DNA from: Kaistella montana
GTDB taxonomy: Bacteria; Bacteroidota; Bacteroidia; Flavobacteriales; Weeksellaceae
Assembly (NCBI RefSeq): GCF_024436175.1
Contig: NZ_JANFQP010000001.1
Coordinates: 558,001 to 622,000, forward strand
Reading direction: 5' to 3'
Length of the DNA: 64,000 nt
Part shown: positions 34,540 to 43,924 of the stretch, piece after piece
How the letters are laid out: the number at the start of each line of letters is the position of its first letter
Numbering within the stretch: position 1 is the first letter of the stretch
Notes under the pieces: model-generated
Seen by the model: only the letters and a program-made list of their open reading frames with translations
Database searches by the model: none
What the model was told of the DNA's origin: nothing
Translations under genes and position numbers: made by a program

Positions 34540-36051
34540 TTATCTTACTTCTTGCATTAATTTTTTCACGAAAGGCGAAATAATGATCAAAACAACACCT
34601 GCGATTAATGCATAAATTCCTAGTTGTTTGTAGCCTTCGGTGTAGGTTAAAAATTTATCCATATTGGAAGCATTTTCGTCTGCTGTAGCCATATTTGCAC
34701 CAATGATTCCCGCTACATATTGTCCGTAAGCAGAAGCCAGAAACCACATTCCCATCATCATTCCTTGAAGTTTTTCGGTGGAAAGTTTAGTCATAATCGA
34801 AAGTCCGATCGGTGAAAGACAAAGTTCCCCAAAAGTGATAACCAATAATGCGATGGTGAAAATATTTAATGAAGTAACTCCTTGTAAATCAGCGAAAATT
34901 CGGGTGGCAAATAAGATGTAGTATCCTAAACCAAGGAAAATGAATCCTAAACCAAATTTGATTAACGTATTGGGTTCCAATTTTCTTTTGCTCAACCAAA
35001 TCCAGAATAAACCGACCAATGGCGCCAAAAAGATGATGAAAAACGCACCTCCGGAATTATTAACGCCGTTTGGATCTAATCCTAACAAATCTTTATTGAG
35101 GTTATTTGCTGCAAAAATACTTAGTGAACCTCCGGATTGCTCGTAAATTCCCCAGAAAATAATAGAGAAAATAATGAAAACCAAAGCTGCCCAAAGTTTT
35201 TTTCTTTCCGCGGAATTCACTTTTGTCATTTCATAAAAAAGATAAAGTAAGGTTGCCGGACCCACGATGTACATGAATAAATCGGTGTATTCGGGAACGG
35301 AAACCATTGTCATAATCAGCGGTACGAAGATTAATGAAAGTACATAAACGCCATATTCTTTCCACTTTTCTAATGCAACAGCAGAACCATCAGACAAAAT
35401 TTTCATTGGAGGTAAACCAATTGGTCCTAATCTTCTTTGAGTAAACACGAAATTAATCAAACTTACCACCATTACCACTGCAGCCAAACCAAAAGCAACG
35501 TTCCATCTTTTGTCTTCAGGAATAAGGTTTGAAAGCATTTCACCCTTTCCGATGGCGATGCAAAGATAACCTCCGAGCAATGCGCCCAAATTAATTCCCG
35601 CATAAAACAGTGAAAATCCGGCATCAGTTCTGGAATCTCCAGATTTGTAGAGTTTTCCGACCATTGTGGAAATATTGGGTTTGAAAAATCCTGTTCCCAC
35701 AACGGTAAATGCAATACCGAGAAAGAAATAATCGTGAGGATTGGTGGCGAGAATTAAACTTCCGACAATCATTAATAATCCTCCCCAAAAAAGTGATTTT
35801 CTGAAACCTAAAATTTTATCAGCGAAAAGTCCACCAACAAAGGTGAAAGCGTACACGAAAGCTTGTGTGGCTCCATATTGAAGATTGGCTTGCTGATCGC
35901 CAAATTTTAATTGAGAAATCATGAAGAAAACAAGCATTCCGCGCATTCCGTAGAAGCAGAAACGTTCCCACATTTCAGAGAAAAATAATGACCAAATTTG
36001 TCGAGGATATTTGCCTTTAAAATCCTGTATTTGTTCGAGTGTAAGATTCAT
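34540..36051 (-). CDS. POT family proton-dependent peptide transporter (1 of 3)
   Basis: 503 residues from the ATG at 36051 (MNLTLEQIQDFKGKYPRQ). Proton-coupled uptake of di- and tripeptides. The POT signature ExxER is in FFSEMWERFCFYGMRGML, and the second signature GTGFFKPNISTMVGKLY is followed by FSLFYAGINLGALLGGYL. About 14 membrane helices. FGELCLSPIGLSIM and MMMGMWFLASAYGQY match family motifs. It is the most promoter-distal of three tandem paralogues, each preceded by its own spacer. Confidence 0.94.
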   Translation of the reverse strand: MNLTLEQIQDFKGKYPRQIWSLFFSEMWERFCFYGMRGMLVFFMISQLKFGDQQANLQYGATQAFVYAFTFVGGLFADKILGFRKSLFWGGLLMIVGSLILATNPHDYFFLGIAFTVVGTGFFKPNISTMVGKLYKSGDSRTDAGFSLFYAGINLGALLGGYLCIAIGKGEMLSNLIPEDKRWNVAFGLAAVVMVVSLINFVFTQRRLGPIGLPPMKILSDGSAVALEKWKEYGVYVLSLIFVPLIMTMVSVPEYTDLFMYIVGPATLLYLFYEMTKVNSAERKKLWAALVFIIFSIIFWGIYEQSGGSLSIFAANNLNKDLLGLDPNGVNNSGGAFFIIFLAPLVGLFWIWLSKRKLEPNTLIKFGLGFIFLGLGYYILFATRIFADLQGVTSLNIFTIALLVITFGELCLSPIGLSIMTKLSTEKLQGMMMGMWFLASAYGQYVAGIIGANMATADENASNMDKFLTYTEGYKQLGIYALIAGVVLIIISPFVKKLMQEVR

Positions 36052-36133
36052 AATGAGATTGATGAATTTGATTTTGAATATCAATTTGCGGATGAAAGAT
36101 CAAATTTCTGGCAAATTGCTTTTACGAAAATAG

Positions 36134-36162
36134 AAAAAACCACTGAATAATCAGTGGTTTTT
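36134..36162 (-). terminator. Terminator after POT transporter 2
   Basis: AAAAACCACTGAT and ATCAGTGGTTTTT pair around a short loop; a T run follows on the minus strand. Confidence 0.85.
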
Positions 36163-36186
36163 GTGATATTAAATGTTTTTTCTGGA

Positions 36187-37692
36187 TTAATTTACTCCGT
36201 GCATTTTCTTTTCTAACCAACGGCTCATTACGAAAAGAATTACTGCTGCAACGCCACACATTACGATGAAAACAAGGAAGAAATCGAACAAGTTGCTGAT
36301 TTCGAAACCTAAGAAATGAGTGGTAGCAGCGCCTTGTCCGTCTTCGCCACTTCCAGGAATCAATGCGGATAAAGTACCTGCAAACTTGTTCGCAGCAGCA
36401 TTTGCCAAGAACCAAGTTCCCATTAATAAAGATGAAAAACGTGCCGGTGAAAGTTTAGAAACCATTGAAAGTCCAATTGGTGAAAGGCAAAGTTCTCCCA
36501 TGGTATGGATTACATAAAGAGCGATCAACCAGAACATAGAAACTTTGTCCATAAGTCCAAGTCCGTAAACTGCAAATGCGATTACTACATAACCTAAAGA
36601 AACTAAAGACAAGCCAATTGCCATTTTCTTTGGTGAAGAAGGCTCTAAACCTCTGTTTCCTAATCTCAACCATAAAGAAGAAAATAATGGTGCCAATAAG
36701 ATAATTGCTAACGGATTCACCGATTGGAAATAACTTGCTGGCATTTCCCAGCCGAATAAATTTCTGTCAGTCTGTCTGTCCGCAAAGATGGTTAAAGAAG
36801 CTCCGGCTTGTTCAAATGCTCCCCAGAAGAAGATAACAAAGAATGCAAGGATGAAAATTACCATGATTCGCTCGCGCTCTTCTTTGGTTAAAGATTTATC
36901 GGTTAAAACGATAAGTGGCATCGCAATCATCGCACCATAAATTAAATAACCAATGATATCGAGATCGCTGTTGAACATTGTTTTGAAATTCATCAAAAAG
37001 AAAATTACAGCGATAGAACCTAAAACAAGACCAAATTGTGCAATACCAAATTTGTTTGTAGGCATTCCGATAGGTTTTTGCTCATGATCAACAAGCAATT
37101 TGTTTTTTTGTAAAAAGAAGGTAATTAAACCGATAATCATACCAATACCTGCAGCTAAGAATCCCCATTTGAAATCAACTTTTTCTGCTAAAGTACCGCA
37201 AATCAGTGGTGAAAAGAATGCTCCGAGGTTAATCCCCATATAGAAAATAGTGAAAGCAGAATCAACTCTTCTGTCTCCTTTTGGATAAAGTTGGCCAACC
37301 ATTGTTGAAATGTTCGGTTTGAAGAATCCATTCCCGATGATGAGCATGGTAAGACCAACCCACATCAAAGTGATTGCTGGTGCTCCGGAGGTTGATGCAC
37401 TGAAAAATAGTACGAATTGCCCTAAAGCCATTAAGATTCCACCAATTTCAATACTTCTTCTGTTCCCCAGAAAACGATCCGCAAGATAGCCACCTAAAAG
37501 CGGAGTAAGGTAAACCAATCCGGTATAACTTCCGTAGATTTCTGAAGCTTCGGCGTCACCCATTAAAAGCATTTTCGTCATGTAAAGAACGAAAATGGCA
37601 CGCATGCCATAATAAGAGAAACGCTCCCACATTTCTGTCATAAACAAAAGATAGAGACCTTTCGGGTGCCCTTTTTGCACTGCTGTATCCAT
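36187..37692 (-). CDS. POT family peptide transporter (2 of 3)
   Basis: 501 residues from the ATG at 37692 (MDTAVQKGHPKGLYLLFM). The ExxER motif is in MTEMWERFSYYGMRAIFVL, the second signature is GNGFFKPNISTMVGQLYP, and FTIFYMGINLGAFFSPLI follows. In the second half, GELCLSPIGLSMVSKLSP and LLMGTWFLANAAANKFAG are conserved. It is closely similar to both neighbours, so the cluster arose by gene duplication. It has its own terminator at 36134-36162, so the three genes may be regulated separately. Confidence 0.94.
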   Translation of the reverse strand: MDTAVQKGHPKGLYLLFMTEMWERFSYYGMRAIFVLYMTKMLLMGDAEASEIYGSYTGLVYLTPLLGGYLADRFLGNRRSIEIGGILMALGQFVLFFSASTSGAPAITLMWVGLTMLIIGNGFFKPNISTMVGQLYPKGDRRVDSAFTIFYMGINLGAFFSPLICGTLAEKVDFKWGFLAAGIGMIIGLITFFLQKNKLLVDHEQKPIGMPTNKFGIAQFGLVLGSIAVIFFLMNFKTMFNSDLDIIGYLIYGAMIAMPLIVLTDKSLTKEERERIMVIFILAFFVIFFWGAFEQAGASLTIFADRQTDRNLFGWEMPASYFQSVNPLAIILLAPLFSSLWLRLGNRGLEPSSPKKMAIGLSLVSLGYVVIAFAVYGLGLMDKVSMFWLIALYVIHTMGELCLSPIGLSMVSKLSPARFSSLLMGTWFLANAAANKFAGTLSALIPGSGEDGQGAATTHFLGFEISNLFDFFLVFIVMCGVAAVILFVMSRWLEKKMHGVN

Positions 37693-37774
37693 ATTTTTAT
37701 TGTTAAATTTTGTTAAGATTAGCAAATATAGTTTTTTTTGGCTTTTTGCAAAGACATTTTAGGTTTTTAAACAG

Positions 37775-37803
37775 AAAAATCGCAGATATGTTCTGCGATT
37801 TTT
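37775..37803 (-). terminator. Terminator after POT transporter 3
   Basis: Long perfect stem AAAAATCGCAGA / TCTGCGATTTTT with a 5-base loop, between the second and third POT genes. Its T run on the minus strand serves the third gene. Confidence 0.88.
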
Positions 37804-37828
37804 GTCTATTGATGATTTTCTTATAATC

Positions 37829-39484
37829 TTAATGTCCTTTTTCCTTCATGATTCTATTCAATCTTTTCAGCATTGAAAGTCCGAGTAAAGTGGCGAAAAT
37901 AAGTAAAGCGAAATTGACTAAAAAATAATTGGTTTTGTTTTCATAATCATACCAGGTACTTGCTAAAATCCCCGAAAGCTTGTTCCCAACGGAATTTGCT
38001 AGGAAAAAACCACCCATCATCAACGCAGTAATTCTGGCCGGTGAAATTTTAGAGACAAATGAAAGTCCCATAGGAGAAAGACAAAGTTCACCAATTGTGA
38101 TCACTCCATAACTTGCGACAAGCCACCACGGCGATACTTTGATGACACCATTTTCTCCTGCTTGAACAGCCAAAACCATCACCAAACAGGAAAGTGCGGA
38201 AATGAAAAGTCCGATAACAATTTTCGAAGGGGTAGAAGGTTCTTTATCTCTACGTCTTAATAGCATCCAAACCCCAACTACAATAGGGGTTAAAACAATT
38301 ACCCAAAATGGATTAATGGATTGAAAGAGCTCGGTATTGTAAAGAAAAACCTGATTATTAGAACCTGATTCTAAACTCGCTCGCTTTTCTGGGGAAATAT
38401 TTTTAAAGTAAACATCTTTTCCCTGTTCTTTTATGGTCGTTTTATTTTCGTCTTTTTGAGCACGGAACTGATCGTCGTAAACCGGAACTTCTTTGTTTTC
38501 ATAAGATAAACCTTCTACCATGTAGATTGATTCCAAAGGTTTTTCCAAAGCAGGAGTTACGCTGCGATCGGTATAATAATTGGCCCATCTTGTAAGTGCG
38601 GTTCCGTTTTGCTTGAAAACAGCCCAGAAAAACATGGAAATCAGAAATATTGAAAGTAATGCACCAATTGAAGGTTTTTCTTCGGGATTGGCCTTAAAAT
38701 AAAGGGAAACATAGAAATAAATTACAGGAATTGTCGCGAAAATAAACGCATCTGTAGAATCACTTCCTATGATATTTCCTGGGATAAACCAGCCAATGGC
38801 TCCAGCGATAATTGCAGGAACGAAAACCTTTAACAAGATCTCAGAAAGTTTCGTATCGCCTTCTTCACTTGGTTTCATTATGGCGGCGTGGCGATAATGT
38901 TTCATCCCGATTGAGAAAATAACCAATCCTATCAACATTCCGACTCCAGCGGTGATAAAAGCTTCGCCCCAACCGAATTTATTCCTCATGAAAGCCGCAA
39001 TAATATTGCAAATAAACGCTCCGATATTAATTCCCATATAGAAAATATTGTAGCCTGAATCTTTGTTTGCTTTGTAAGGTTCCTCGCTGTAGAGATTTCC
39101 CAGAAGGGTAGAAATAGTTGGTTTGAAGAAGCCATTTCCAATAATAATTAATCCCAACGAGCAATAAAACAAAGTCATATCTTTGAAAATTCCCATTCCG
39201 ATATATCCAGCAGCCATTAAAATTCCGCCCAAATAAATCGATTTGATATAACCTAAAACCCGATCTGCCAAAAATCCACCAATAAATGGAGTTAAATAAG
39301 TTAAGGCAATGTAAGTACCGAAAATATCGTCGGCGTTTTTATCGGTTATTCCTAATCCGCCACCAATTCCTTGGGGTTCAATGAGATATAATACAAAAAT
39401 TCCGAGAATTAAATAATAGCCGAATCTTTCCCACATTTCAGTGAAAAAAAGATAGGGTAAACCTTTTGGATGTTTACTTTTCAT
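37829..39484 (-). CDS. POT family peptide transporter (3 of 3) with an extra loop
   Basis: 551 residues from the ATG at 39484 (MKSKHPKGLPYLFF). It has the ExxER motif (FTEMWERFGYYLILGIF, residues 14-30) and GNGFFKPTISTLLGNLY. Compared with its two neighbours it carries about 75 extra residues (about 308-385) between the conserved YYTDR and LFQSINPFW segments. The insert is polar (YENKEVPVYDDQFRAQKDEN) and is predicted to lie outside the membrane. Such periplasmic insertions occur in some bacterial POT carriers. The role is peptide uptake; specificity is unknown. Confidence 0.93.
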   Translation of the reverse strand: MKSKHPKGLPYLFFTEMWERFGYYLILGIFVLYLIEPQGIGGGLGITDKNADDIFGTYIALTYLTPFIGGFLADRVLGYIKSIYLGGILMAAGYIGMGIFKDMTLFYCSLGLIIIGNGFFKPTISTLLGNLYSEEPYKANKDSGYNIFYMGINIGAFICNIIAAFMRNKFGWGEAFITAGVGMLIGLVIFSIGMKHYRHAAIMKPSEEGDTKLSEILLKVFVPAIIAGAIGWFIPGNIIGSDSTDAFIFATIPVIYFYVSLYFKANPEEKPSIGALLSIFLISMFFWAVFKQNGTALTRWANYYTDRSVTPALEKPLESIYMVEGLSYENKEVPVYDDQFRAQKDENKTTIKEQGKDVYFKNISPEKRASLESGSNNQVFLYNTELFQSINPFWVIVLTPIVVGVWMLLRRRDKEPSTPSKIVIGLFISALSCLVMVLAVQAGENGVIKVSPWWLVASYGVITIGELCLSPMGLSFVSKISPARITALMMGGFFLANSVGNKLSGILASTWYDYENKTNYFLVNFALLIFATLLGLSMLKRLNRIMKEKGH

Positions 39485-39542
39485 AATTTTAAATTTCTTA
39501 TTTCCCAAAAATAAGTTTTTTAAATTGAATGAAAAATTTTTC

Positions 39543-39550
39543 TAACTTTG
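39543..39550 (+). promoter_or_regulatory. -7 element of the toxin-antitoxin pair
   Basis: TAACTTTG fits TAnnTTTG and lies 20 bases before the antitoxin ATG. A TTG occurs 15 bases upstream, shorter than the usual 19-base spacing. Confidence 0.45.
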
Positions 39551-39570
39551 ATAAAAATAAAGGCCTAAAA

Positions 39571-39813
39571 ATGGAAATCACAATAAAAGATTTAGAAAAT
39601 AATCTTAAAACACTACCCAAAGAACTTTTAGGGAATGTGAATGATTATATTGATTTTTTGAAGGAGAAATACACTAAAATAAAAGAAGAAAAAATCTATA
39701 ATCTATCTGAAAATCAGAAAAATATACTCGATAATCAGGAAGATATTGAAGATTCTGAATATCAAGATAATGAAGAATTTTTAGCTGAATTAAGAAAAGA
39801 ATATGGGCTATAA
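39571..39813 (+). CDS. Putative antitoxin of a type II toxin-antitoxin pair
   Basis: 80 residues from the ATG at 39571 (MEITIKDLENNLKTLPKEL). Acidic, helical, with a leading segment of the 'LPxELLGNVNDYIDFLKEKY' type found in small Bacteroidota antitoxins, then a disordered acidic tail EDIEDSEYQDNEEFLAELR that would wrap the toxin. A classical DNA-binding fold is not obvious. It overlaps the toxin gene by 11 bases, the usual arrangement for coupled antitoxin and toxin. Confidence 0.75.
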   Translation: MEITIKDLENNLKTLPKELLGNVNDYIDFLKEKYTKIKEEKIYNLSENQKNILDNQEDIEDSEYQDNEEFLAELRKEYGL

Positions 39814-40099
39814 AATTAGAATTTCGCCAACTGCGAGAGCTAATATTAAAGAGGCAGTTACTTATTACAAAAAAGAAACTTCTATTAAAGTTGCTCAAAA
39901 TTTCGTGAAAGATTACGAGCAAACTTTACAAAAAATTATTCAAAATCCTTTTTATCAAATATATTACAAAAATTTTAGAGGCTTACCTTTCAAAAAATAC
40001 ACATACATTATTTTCTATCAAGTTGATGAAAACCGAAAATTGACCAGCATAAATGCTGTGTTTCAAGGAAATCAAAACATTGATAAAAGACCAAAATAA
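39803..40099 (+). CDS. RelE/ParE family toxin
   Basis: 98 residues. The RelE/ParE pattern is visible: YKIRISPTARANIKEAVTYY (first strand and helix), KVAQNFVKDYEQTLQKI, GLPFKKYTYIIFYQVDE (LPxKKYxYxIFY, the strand-turn with basic catalytic residues) and a last strand INAVFQGNQN. Members cleave mRNA at ribosomes (RelE) or inhibit gyrase (ParE); which applies cannot be told from sequence. It lies between peptide-transport and DPP-IV genes, with a terminator right after it. Confidence 0.87.
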   Translation: MGYKIRISPTARANIKEAVTYYKKETSIKVAQNFVKDYEQTLQKIIQNPFYQIYYKNFRGLPFKKYTYIIFYQVDENRKLTSINAVFQGNQNIDKRPK

Positions 40100-40133
40100 A
40101 AAACCGCAAAAGAATTTCTTCTGCGGTTTTAAT
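40097..40133. terminator. Bidirectional terminator between toxin and DPP-IV genes
   Basis: AAAACCGCA and TGCGGTTTT with inner AAGAA/TTCTT pairing and flanking A and T runs between convergent genes. Confidence 0.82.
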
Positions 40134-40164
40134 TTATCTTCTTCCAGCTTTAAGCTTCCGATTT

Positions 40165-42291
40165 TTACAAATTTTCCAATATAAAATTCGTCATTTTTTG
40201 GTAAAGTTGTGGTCTTGTATTTCCGCCAAAAATTCCGTGGTTTTTATCGGGATATGCCATAAATTCAAACTGTTTTTTGTTCTGAATTAAAGCTTCCGAA
40301 AACTCCATTGAATTTTGGAAATGTACGTTATCATCAGCAGTTCCGTGGATTAATAGGAATTTTCCTTTCAATAATTTTGCAAATTCTGTTGGCGAATTCT
40401 CGTCATAACCTTTTGCATTTTCCTGCGGAGTTCTTAGGAATCTTTCGGTGTAAACGGAATCATAATATCTCCAATTTGTAACCGGCGCTACAGCAATTCC
40501 TGTTTTGAAAACGTCTGCACCTTTTGTCAGCGCTAAACTTGCCATATAACCACCGAAACTCCAACCGAAAATTCCGATTCTGTCTTTATTAATGTAAGAT
40601 TGTTTTCCGAACCATTTTGCGGCTGCAATTTGATCTTCGATTTCGTATTTTCCTAAATTTAAGTAAGTTACTTTTTTATATTTGGTCCCTTTGTAGCCGG
40701 TACCGCGACCATCTACACAAGCAACAATATAACCTTGCTGAACCAAATGATTGAACCATAAACCGTTTCCAGCATCCCAAGAATTAGAAACACTTTGCGA
40801 GCCTGGCCCTGAATATTGGAACATAAATAACGGATATTTCTTGTTCGGATCGAAGTTTTTCGGCTTCATTATCCAAGCGTTCATTTGATCGCCGGCTTCG
40901 TTCGGAATCGTGAAAAATTCTTTAGTCACCATATTATCGGCTTGAAGTTTTTTCAGCTGCTCGTTATTGTTCTGAAGTTCCTTTACGATATTCCCGTTTC
41001 CATCCTTTAAAACGTAGGTGTAAGGTTTTGTAGAAGTGGAGGAAGTTTCGATGAAATAATTGTAATTTCCGCTGAAACTCGCACTGTTATTACCTTCGCT
41101 GTTTGAAAGTAAAGTAGATTTTCCGTTCTCAATATTTACTTTGGAAACTACTTTGTTGATACTTCCTTTTTCGGTAGTTTGAATAAGAACTTCTTTTGTT
41201 TTTGGGTTAAATCCGTAATAATCAGTTACTTCCCAATTTCCTTTGGTGATTTGTTTTTTCAGTTTTCCGTTTTGGTCGTACCAGTATAAATGGCGATTTC
41301 CGTCGCGCTCTGATCCCCAAATGAATGAATTATCGTCTAGAAATTCTAAAGTAACATTATCGGTATCCACCCATTTTTCATCCGTTTCAGTAAATAATTT
41401 CTGGATATTTCCGGTTTTGGTATTCACTTTTAAAACATCGGAAGCATTTTGTAATCTTTCAGAAGTAATCAAAACAATTTCATCAGATTTTGCAGTTTTA
41501 TAAACATTCGGGATGTAATAATTCTTAAAGTTTGATAAATTTAAAGCAATCGTTTTATCAGAATCTAAACGATATAAATGTGCTGAAACTACCGAGTTTT
41601 TCTCTCCAGCTTTTGGATATTTAAAACGCATTTCCGAAGGGTAAAGTTGTTTCTCATAGATCGGAATATACATTTCCGGAACCTCGGTTTCATCGGATTT
41701 TACAAAGACGATTGCATCCGAATTTTTAGTCCATTCGTATTGTTTTGCGTGCCCGAATTCTTCTTCGTAAACCCAATCTGCAAGTCCGTTTATAATTGAA
41801 TTTTTCTTACCGTCTGTGGTAATTTGTGTAATTTTTTCTGAACTCAAATCTTGGTAGAAAAGATTGTTGTCTGAAATAAATGCAACCTTAGTTCCGTCAG
41901 GCGAAAAAGTAGGTTCCTGAACGAAGTTTCCGTTATTTAAATTCAAAACTTTTCCGGATTTTAAATCTTTTACATCGAATTTTCCGAGGAAAGAATGTCT
42001 ATAAATAGGTTCGCTGTCTTTCAACAAAAGAATTTTCGATTCATCATCATTAAAAATATAAGACTGATAATTTCCATCGACAATATTTCCTTCTTTCTGA
42101 GAGGTTTTATAAGAATATTTTGCAATTCCTGTAGGCTCGATTACGGCATAATTTTCACCGTTTTTTAAGGAGGCGATTCCCGAAATTCCTTTACCGCGGT
42201 AATATCCGGAATATATTTTATCTAGTGTTATTTCTTGTGCGAACGCGCTTACAAAAGCGATTACGGAAATGGATAAGAAGATTTTTTTCAT
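40165..42291 (-). CDS. Dipeptidyl peptidase IV (S9 family)
   Basis: 708 residues with signal peptide MKKIFLSISVIAFVSAFAQ. An N-terminal beta-propeller carries GLADWVYEEEFGHAKQYEW (the substrate N-terminus-binding double Glu). The alpha/beta-hydrolase domain has Ser578 in FGWSFGGYMASL, Asp in IHGTADDNVHFQ and His685 in YPDKNHGIFGG. It removes Xaa-Pro dipeptides from peptides in the periplasm, and the dipeptides can enter through the neighbouring POT carriers. TATCTTTG on the minus strand (42319-42312) is a -7 element 20 bases before the ATG. Confidence 0.95.
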   Translation of the reverse strand: MKKIFLSISVIAFVSAFAQEITLDKIYSGYYRGKGISGIASLKNGENYAVIEPTGIAKYSYKTSQKEGNIVDGNYQSYIFNDDESKILLLKDSEPIYRHSFLGKFDVKDLKSGKVLNLNNGNFVQEPTFSPDGTKVAFISDNNLFYQDLSSEKITQITTDGKKNSIINGLADWVYEEEFGHAKQYEWTKNSDAIVFVKSDETEVPEMYIPIYEKQLYPSEMRFKYPKAGEKNSVVSAHLYRLDSDKTIALNLSNFKNYYIPNVYKTAKSDEIVLITSERLQNASDVLKVNTKTGNIQKLFTETDEKWVDTDNVTLEFLDDNSFIWGSERDGNRHLYWYDQNGKLKKQITKGNWEVTDYYGFNPKTKEVLIQTTEKGSINKVVSKVNIENGKSTLLSNSEGNNSASFSGNYNYFIETSSTSTKPYTYVLKDGNGNIVKELQNNNEQLKKLQADNMVTKEFFTIPNEAGDQMNAWIMKPKNFDPNKKYPLFMFQYSGPGSQSVSNSWDAGNGLWFNHLVQQGYIVACVDGRGTGYKGTKYKKVTYLNLGKYEIEDQIAAAKWFGKQSYINKDRIGIFGWSFGGYMASLALTKGADVFKTGIAVAPVTNWRYYDSVYTERFLRTPQENAKGYDENSPTEFAKLLKGKFLLIHGTADDNVHFQNSMEFSEALIQNKKQFEFMAYPDKNHGIFGGNTRPQLYQKMTNFILENL

Positions 42292-42456
42292 GAATTAAAT
42301 TTGATAATTCTCAAAGATAGCAAAATTCTTAAAATAACGTTAATCATTCTCAAACTCATGAAAATGTCGGTAAATAAAAAGCTTCGCAAAAAAAATAATC
42401 CAATCCTGAAAATGACGTTTCTTACTTAGGAAAATCTATTTCTTTTGATGAAAAAA

Positions 42457-43806
42457 TTAGGATTCCTGATCTCCATTATGAGTGAAACCAATTGTTTTTA
42501 TTGGTTTTTCAACCATTTTGTAGCTGTCTAATTCAACTTTCAACGCCTCAATTCTTTTCGGAAAATCGTCGTAATTGTTGATGGAAACATCCTGCAAAAA
42601 CTGCGCAACCTGATTGAGATATTCTCCGGTAAGCTTAGCGGCAGCTTCTCGGAAAGCGGATTCTAAAAGTTTCTCATTAATTGTGATTTTTAGAGAACTA
42701 TTTTTTAAGTAAATATCTCTAATTTTTTTCTTCAAACTTTGGGTAAAATCAATAATCATCGTATTCGAAAACACTTTCATTTTTGATGAAATTTCTTTCC
42801 AGAAAGGCAAATGATGCGCATTATTTGTTTCTAAAATTTTCATTAAAATGGCATCTTTGGAAAGGTTTTCTTTCAAGTAATGCAAGATCATTTCTGCTCG
42901 TTCATGGGCGTTCGGCGGAAAAATTGGGATGGTTACATCGAATCTTCCCGGCGCCAGAATTTCATCATCAATATCGACTAAAGAATTTGCAGAACCAATC
43001 ATCAGTAAATCTTCTTTTTCGAATTGGCTTACGTAATGCAACACAATTTCCTTGGTTTCTTCATCGCAAGACGAAACCGATTTTTCCTCGCTTCTTTCGC
43101 TCATAATTACGTCAAATTCTTCCATGAAAAGCAAAACTTTGTCTTCCTTCATCATTTCTACTAAAAAATCGTTGAAATTGGCTCTCCTACCATCCACAAA
43201 TGAAGTTCCGAAATAGTATTTTTTAATCTGTTTAAACTGATAATCAACAATTTCTGCAATTTTATTGGCCCAAAAAATTTTCCCACTTCCCGGAGGTCCG
43301 TATAAAATAATTCCAGCAGGTTTATGAATTCCCCAATCGGTGAGTGGAGCAAGATGCAAAAATGGATCTAACGTTTTGGAAATGAAGAAGAAAAGATCTC
43401 GATAACCAATGAAATCTCGCTCTGAGAGATTGGTTTTTTTGCCGAAATAATCATAAACAAATTGATAATTGCCACCCAGTTTTTGATGAATACCATAGCT
43501 GGAAATTGATGATTTATAAAAGCCGTTGTCGTAAACTTTTATTTTATCTTTTTCTAAAATTTCAGCGACTTTGTCTTTGGGTTGTTGTATGTTTTTGGCA
43601 ATATCTTCAACGGATTTATTTTGGCCTAAATCTGCATCATATTTCTTCAAAAAACTCTTGTTTTCTTTGGCGAATTTTTCGAAATCCTTCTTTACATCAA
43701 AATTGGTGGCGATGCATTCTGAAAGTTCAAGATCGAAATCCTGAATAAATTTGATGAAGCTTTCGGTAGATATTTCAAGTTCCTTTGCGAGTTCAGCTAA
43801 TTTCAT
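42457..43806 (-). CDS. Divergent AAA+ ATPase-like protein with IF2N-like N-terminus
   Basis: 449 residues. The N-terminus MKLAELAKELEISTESFIKF resembles the small helical IF2N domain of initiation factor 2. An AAA+ module of the FtsH/Cdc48 type spans about 155-350. Walker A reads GPPGSGKIFWANK (170-182), with Ile177 where Thr/Ser normally binds Mg-ATP. Walker B reads VLLFMEEFD, with Glu229 in place of Asp. Sensor 1 (LMIGSANS) and the arginine-finger box LAPGRFDVTIP are kept. It probably binds partners or nucleotide but may not hydrolyse ATP. The cellular role is unknown. It stands alone between DPP-IV and XRE genes. Confidence 0.8.
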   Translation of the reverse strand: MKLAELAKELEISTESFIKFIQDFDLELSECIATNFDVKKDFEKFAKENKSFLKKYDADLGQNKSVEDIAKNIQQPKDKVAEILEKDKIKVYDNGFYKSSISSYGIHQKLGGNYQFVYDYFGKKTNLSERDFIGYRDLFFFISKTLDPFLHLAPLTDWGIHKPAGIILYGPPGSGKIFWANKIAEIVDYQFKQIKKYYFGTSFVDGRRANFNDFLVEMMKEDKVLLFMEEFDVIMSERSEEKSVSSCDEETKEIVLHYVSQFEKEDLLMIGSANSLVDIDDEILAPGRFDVTIPIFPPNAHERAEMILHYLKENLSKDAILMKILETNNAHHLPFWKEISSKMKVFSNTMIIDFTQSLKKKIRDIYLKNSSLKITINEKLLESAFREAAAKLTGEYLNQVAQFLQDVSINNYDDFPKRIEALKVELDSYKMVEKPIKTIGFTHNGDQES

Positions 43807-43924
43807 TTGATATGTTTTTGGAAAACAATCAAATTTACAAAAATCATGCTGAACCGAAATTTCTTTCCTGCTTATGAATGAGTAAGAGAAATTTCTAATT
43901 TGAAATGAGGTTGTTTATTAATAA

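Noticed and set aside
42360..42456. Spacer between DPP-IV and the AAA+ gene searched for a small gene or RNA
   Set aside because: Only AT-rich sequence without stem, repeat or frame of note beyond the DPP-IV -7 element.
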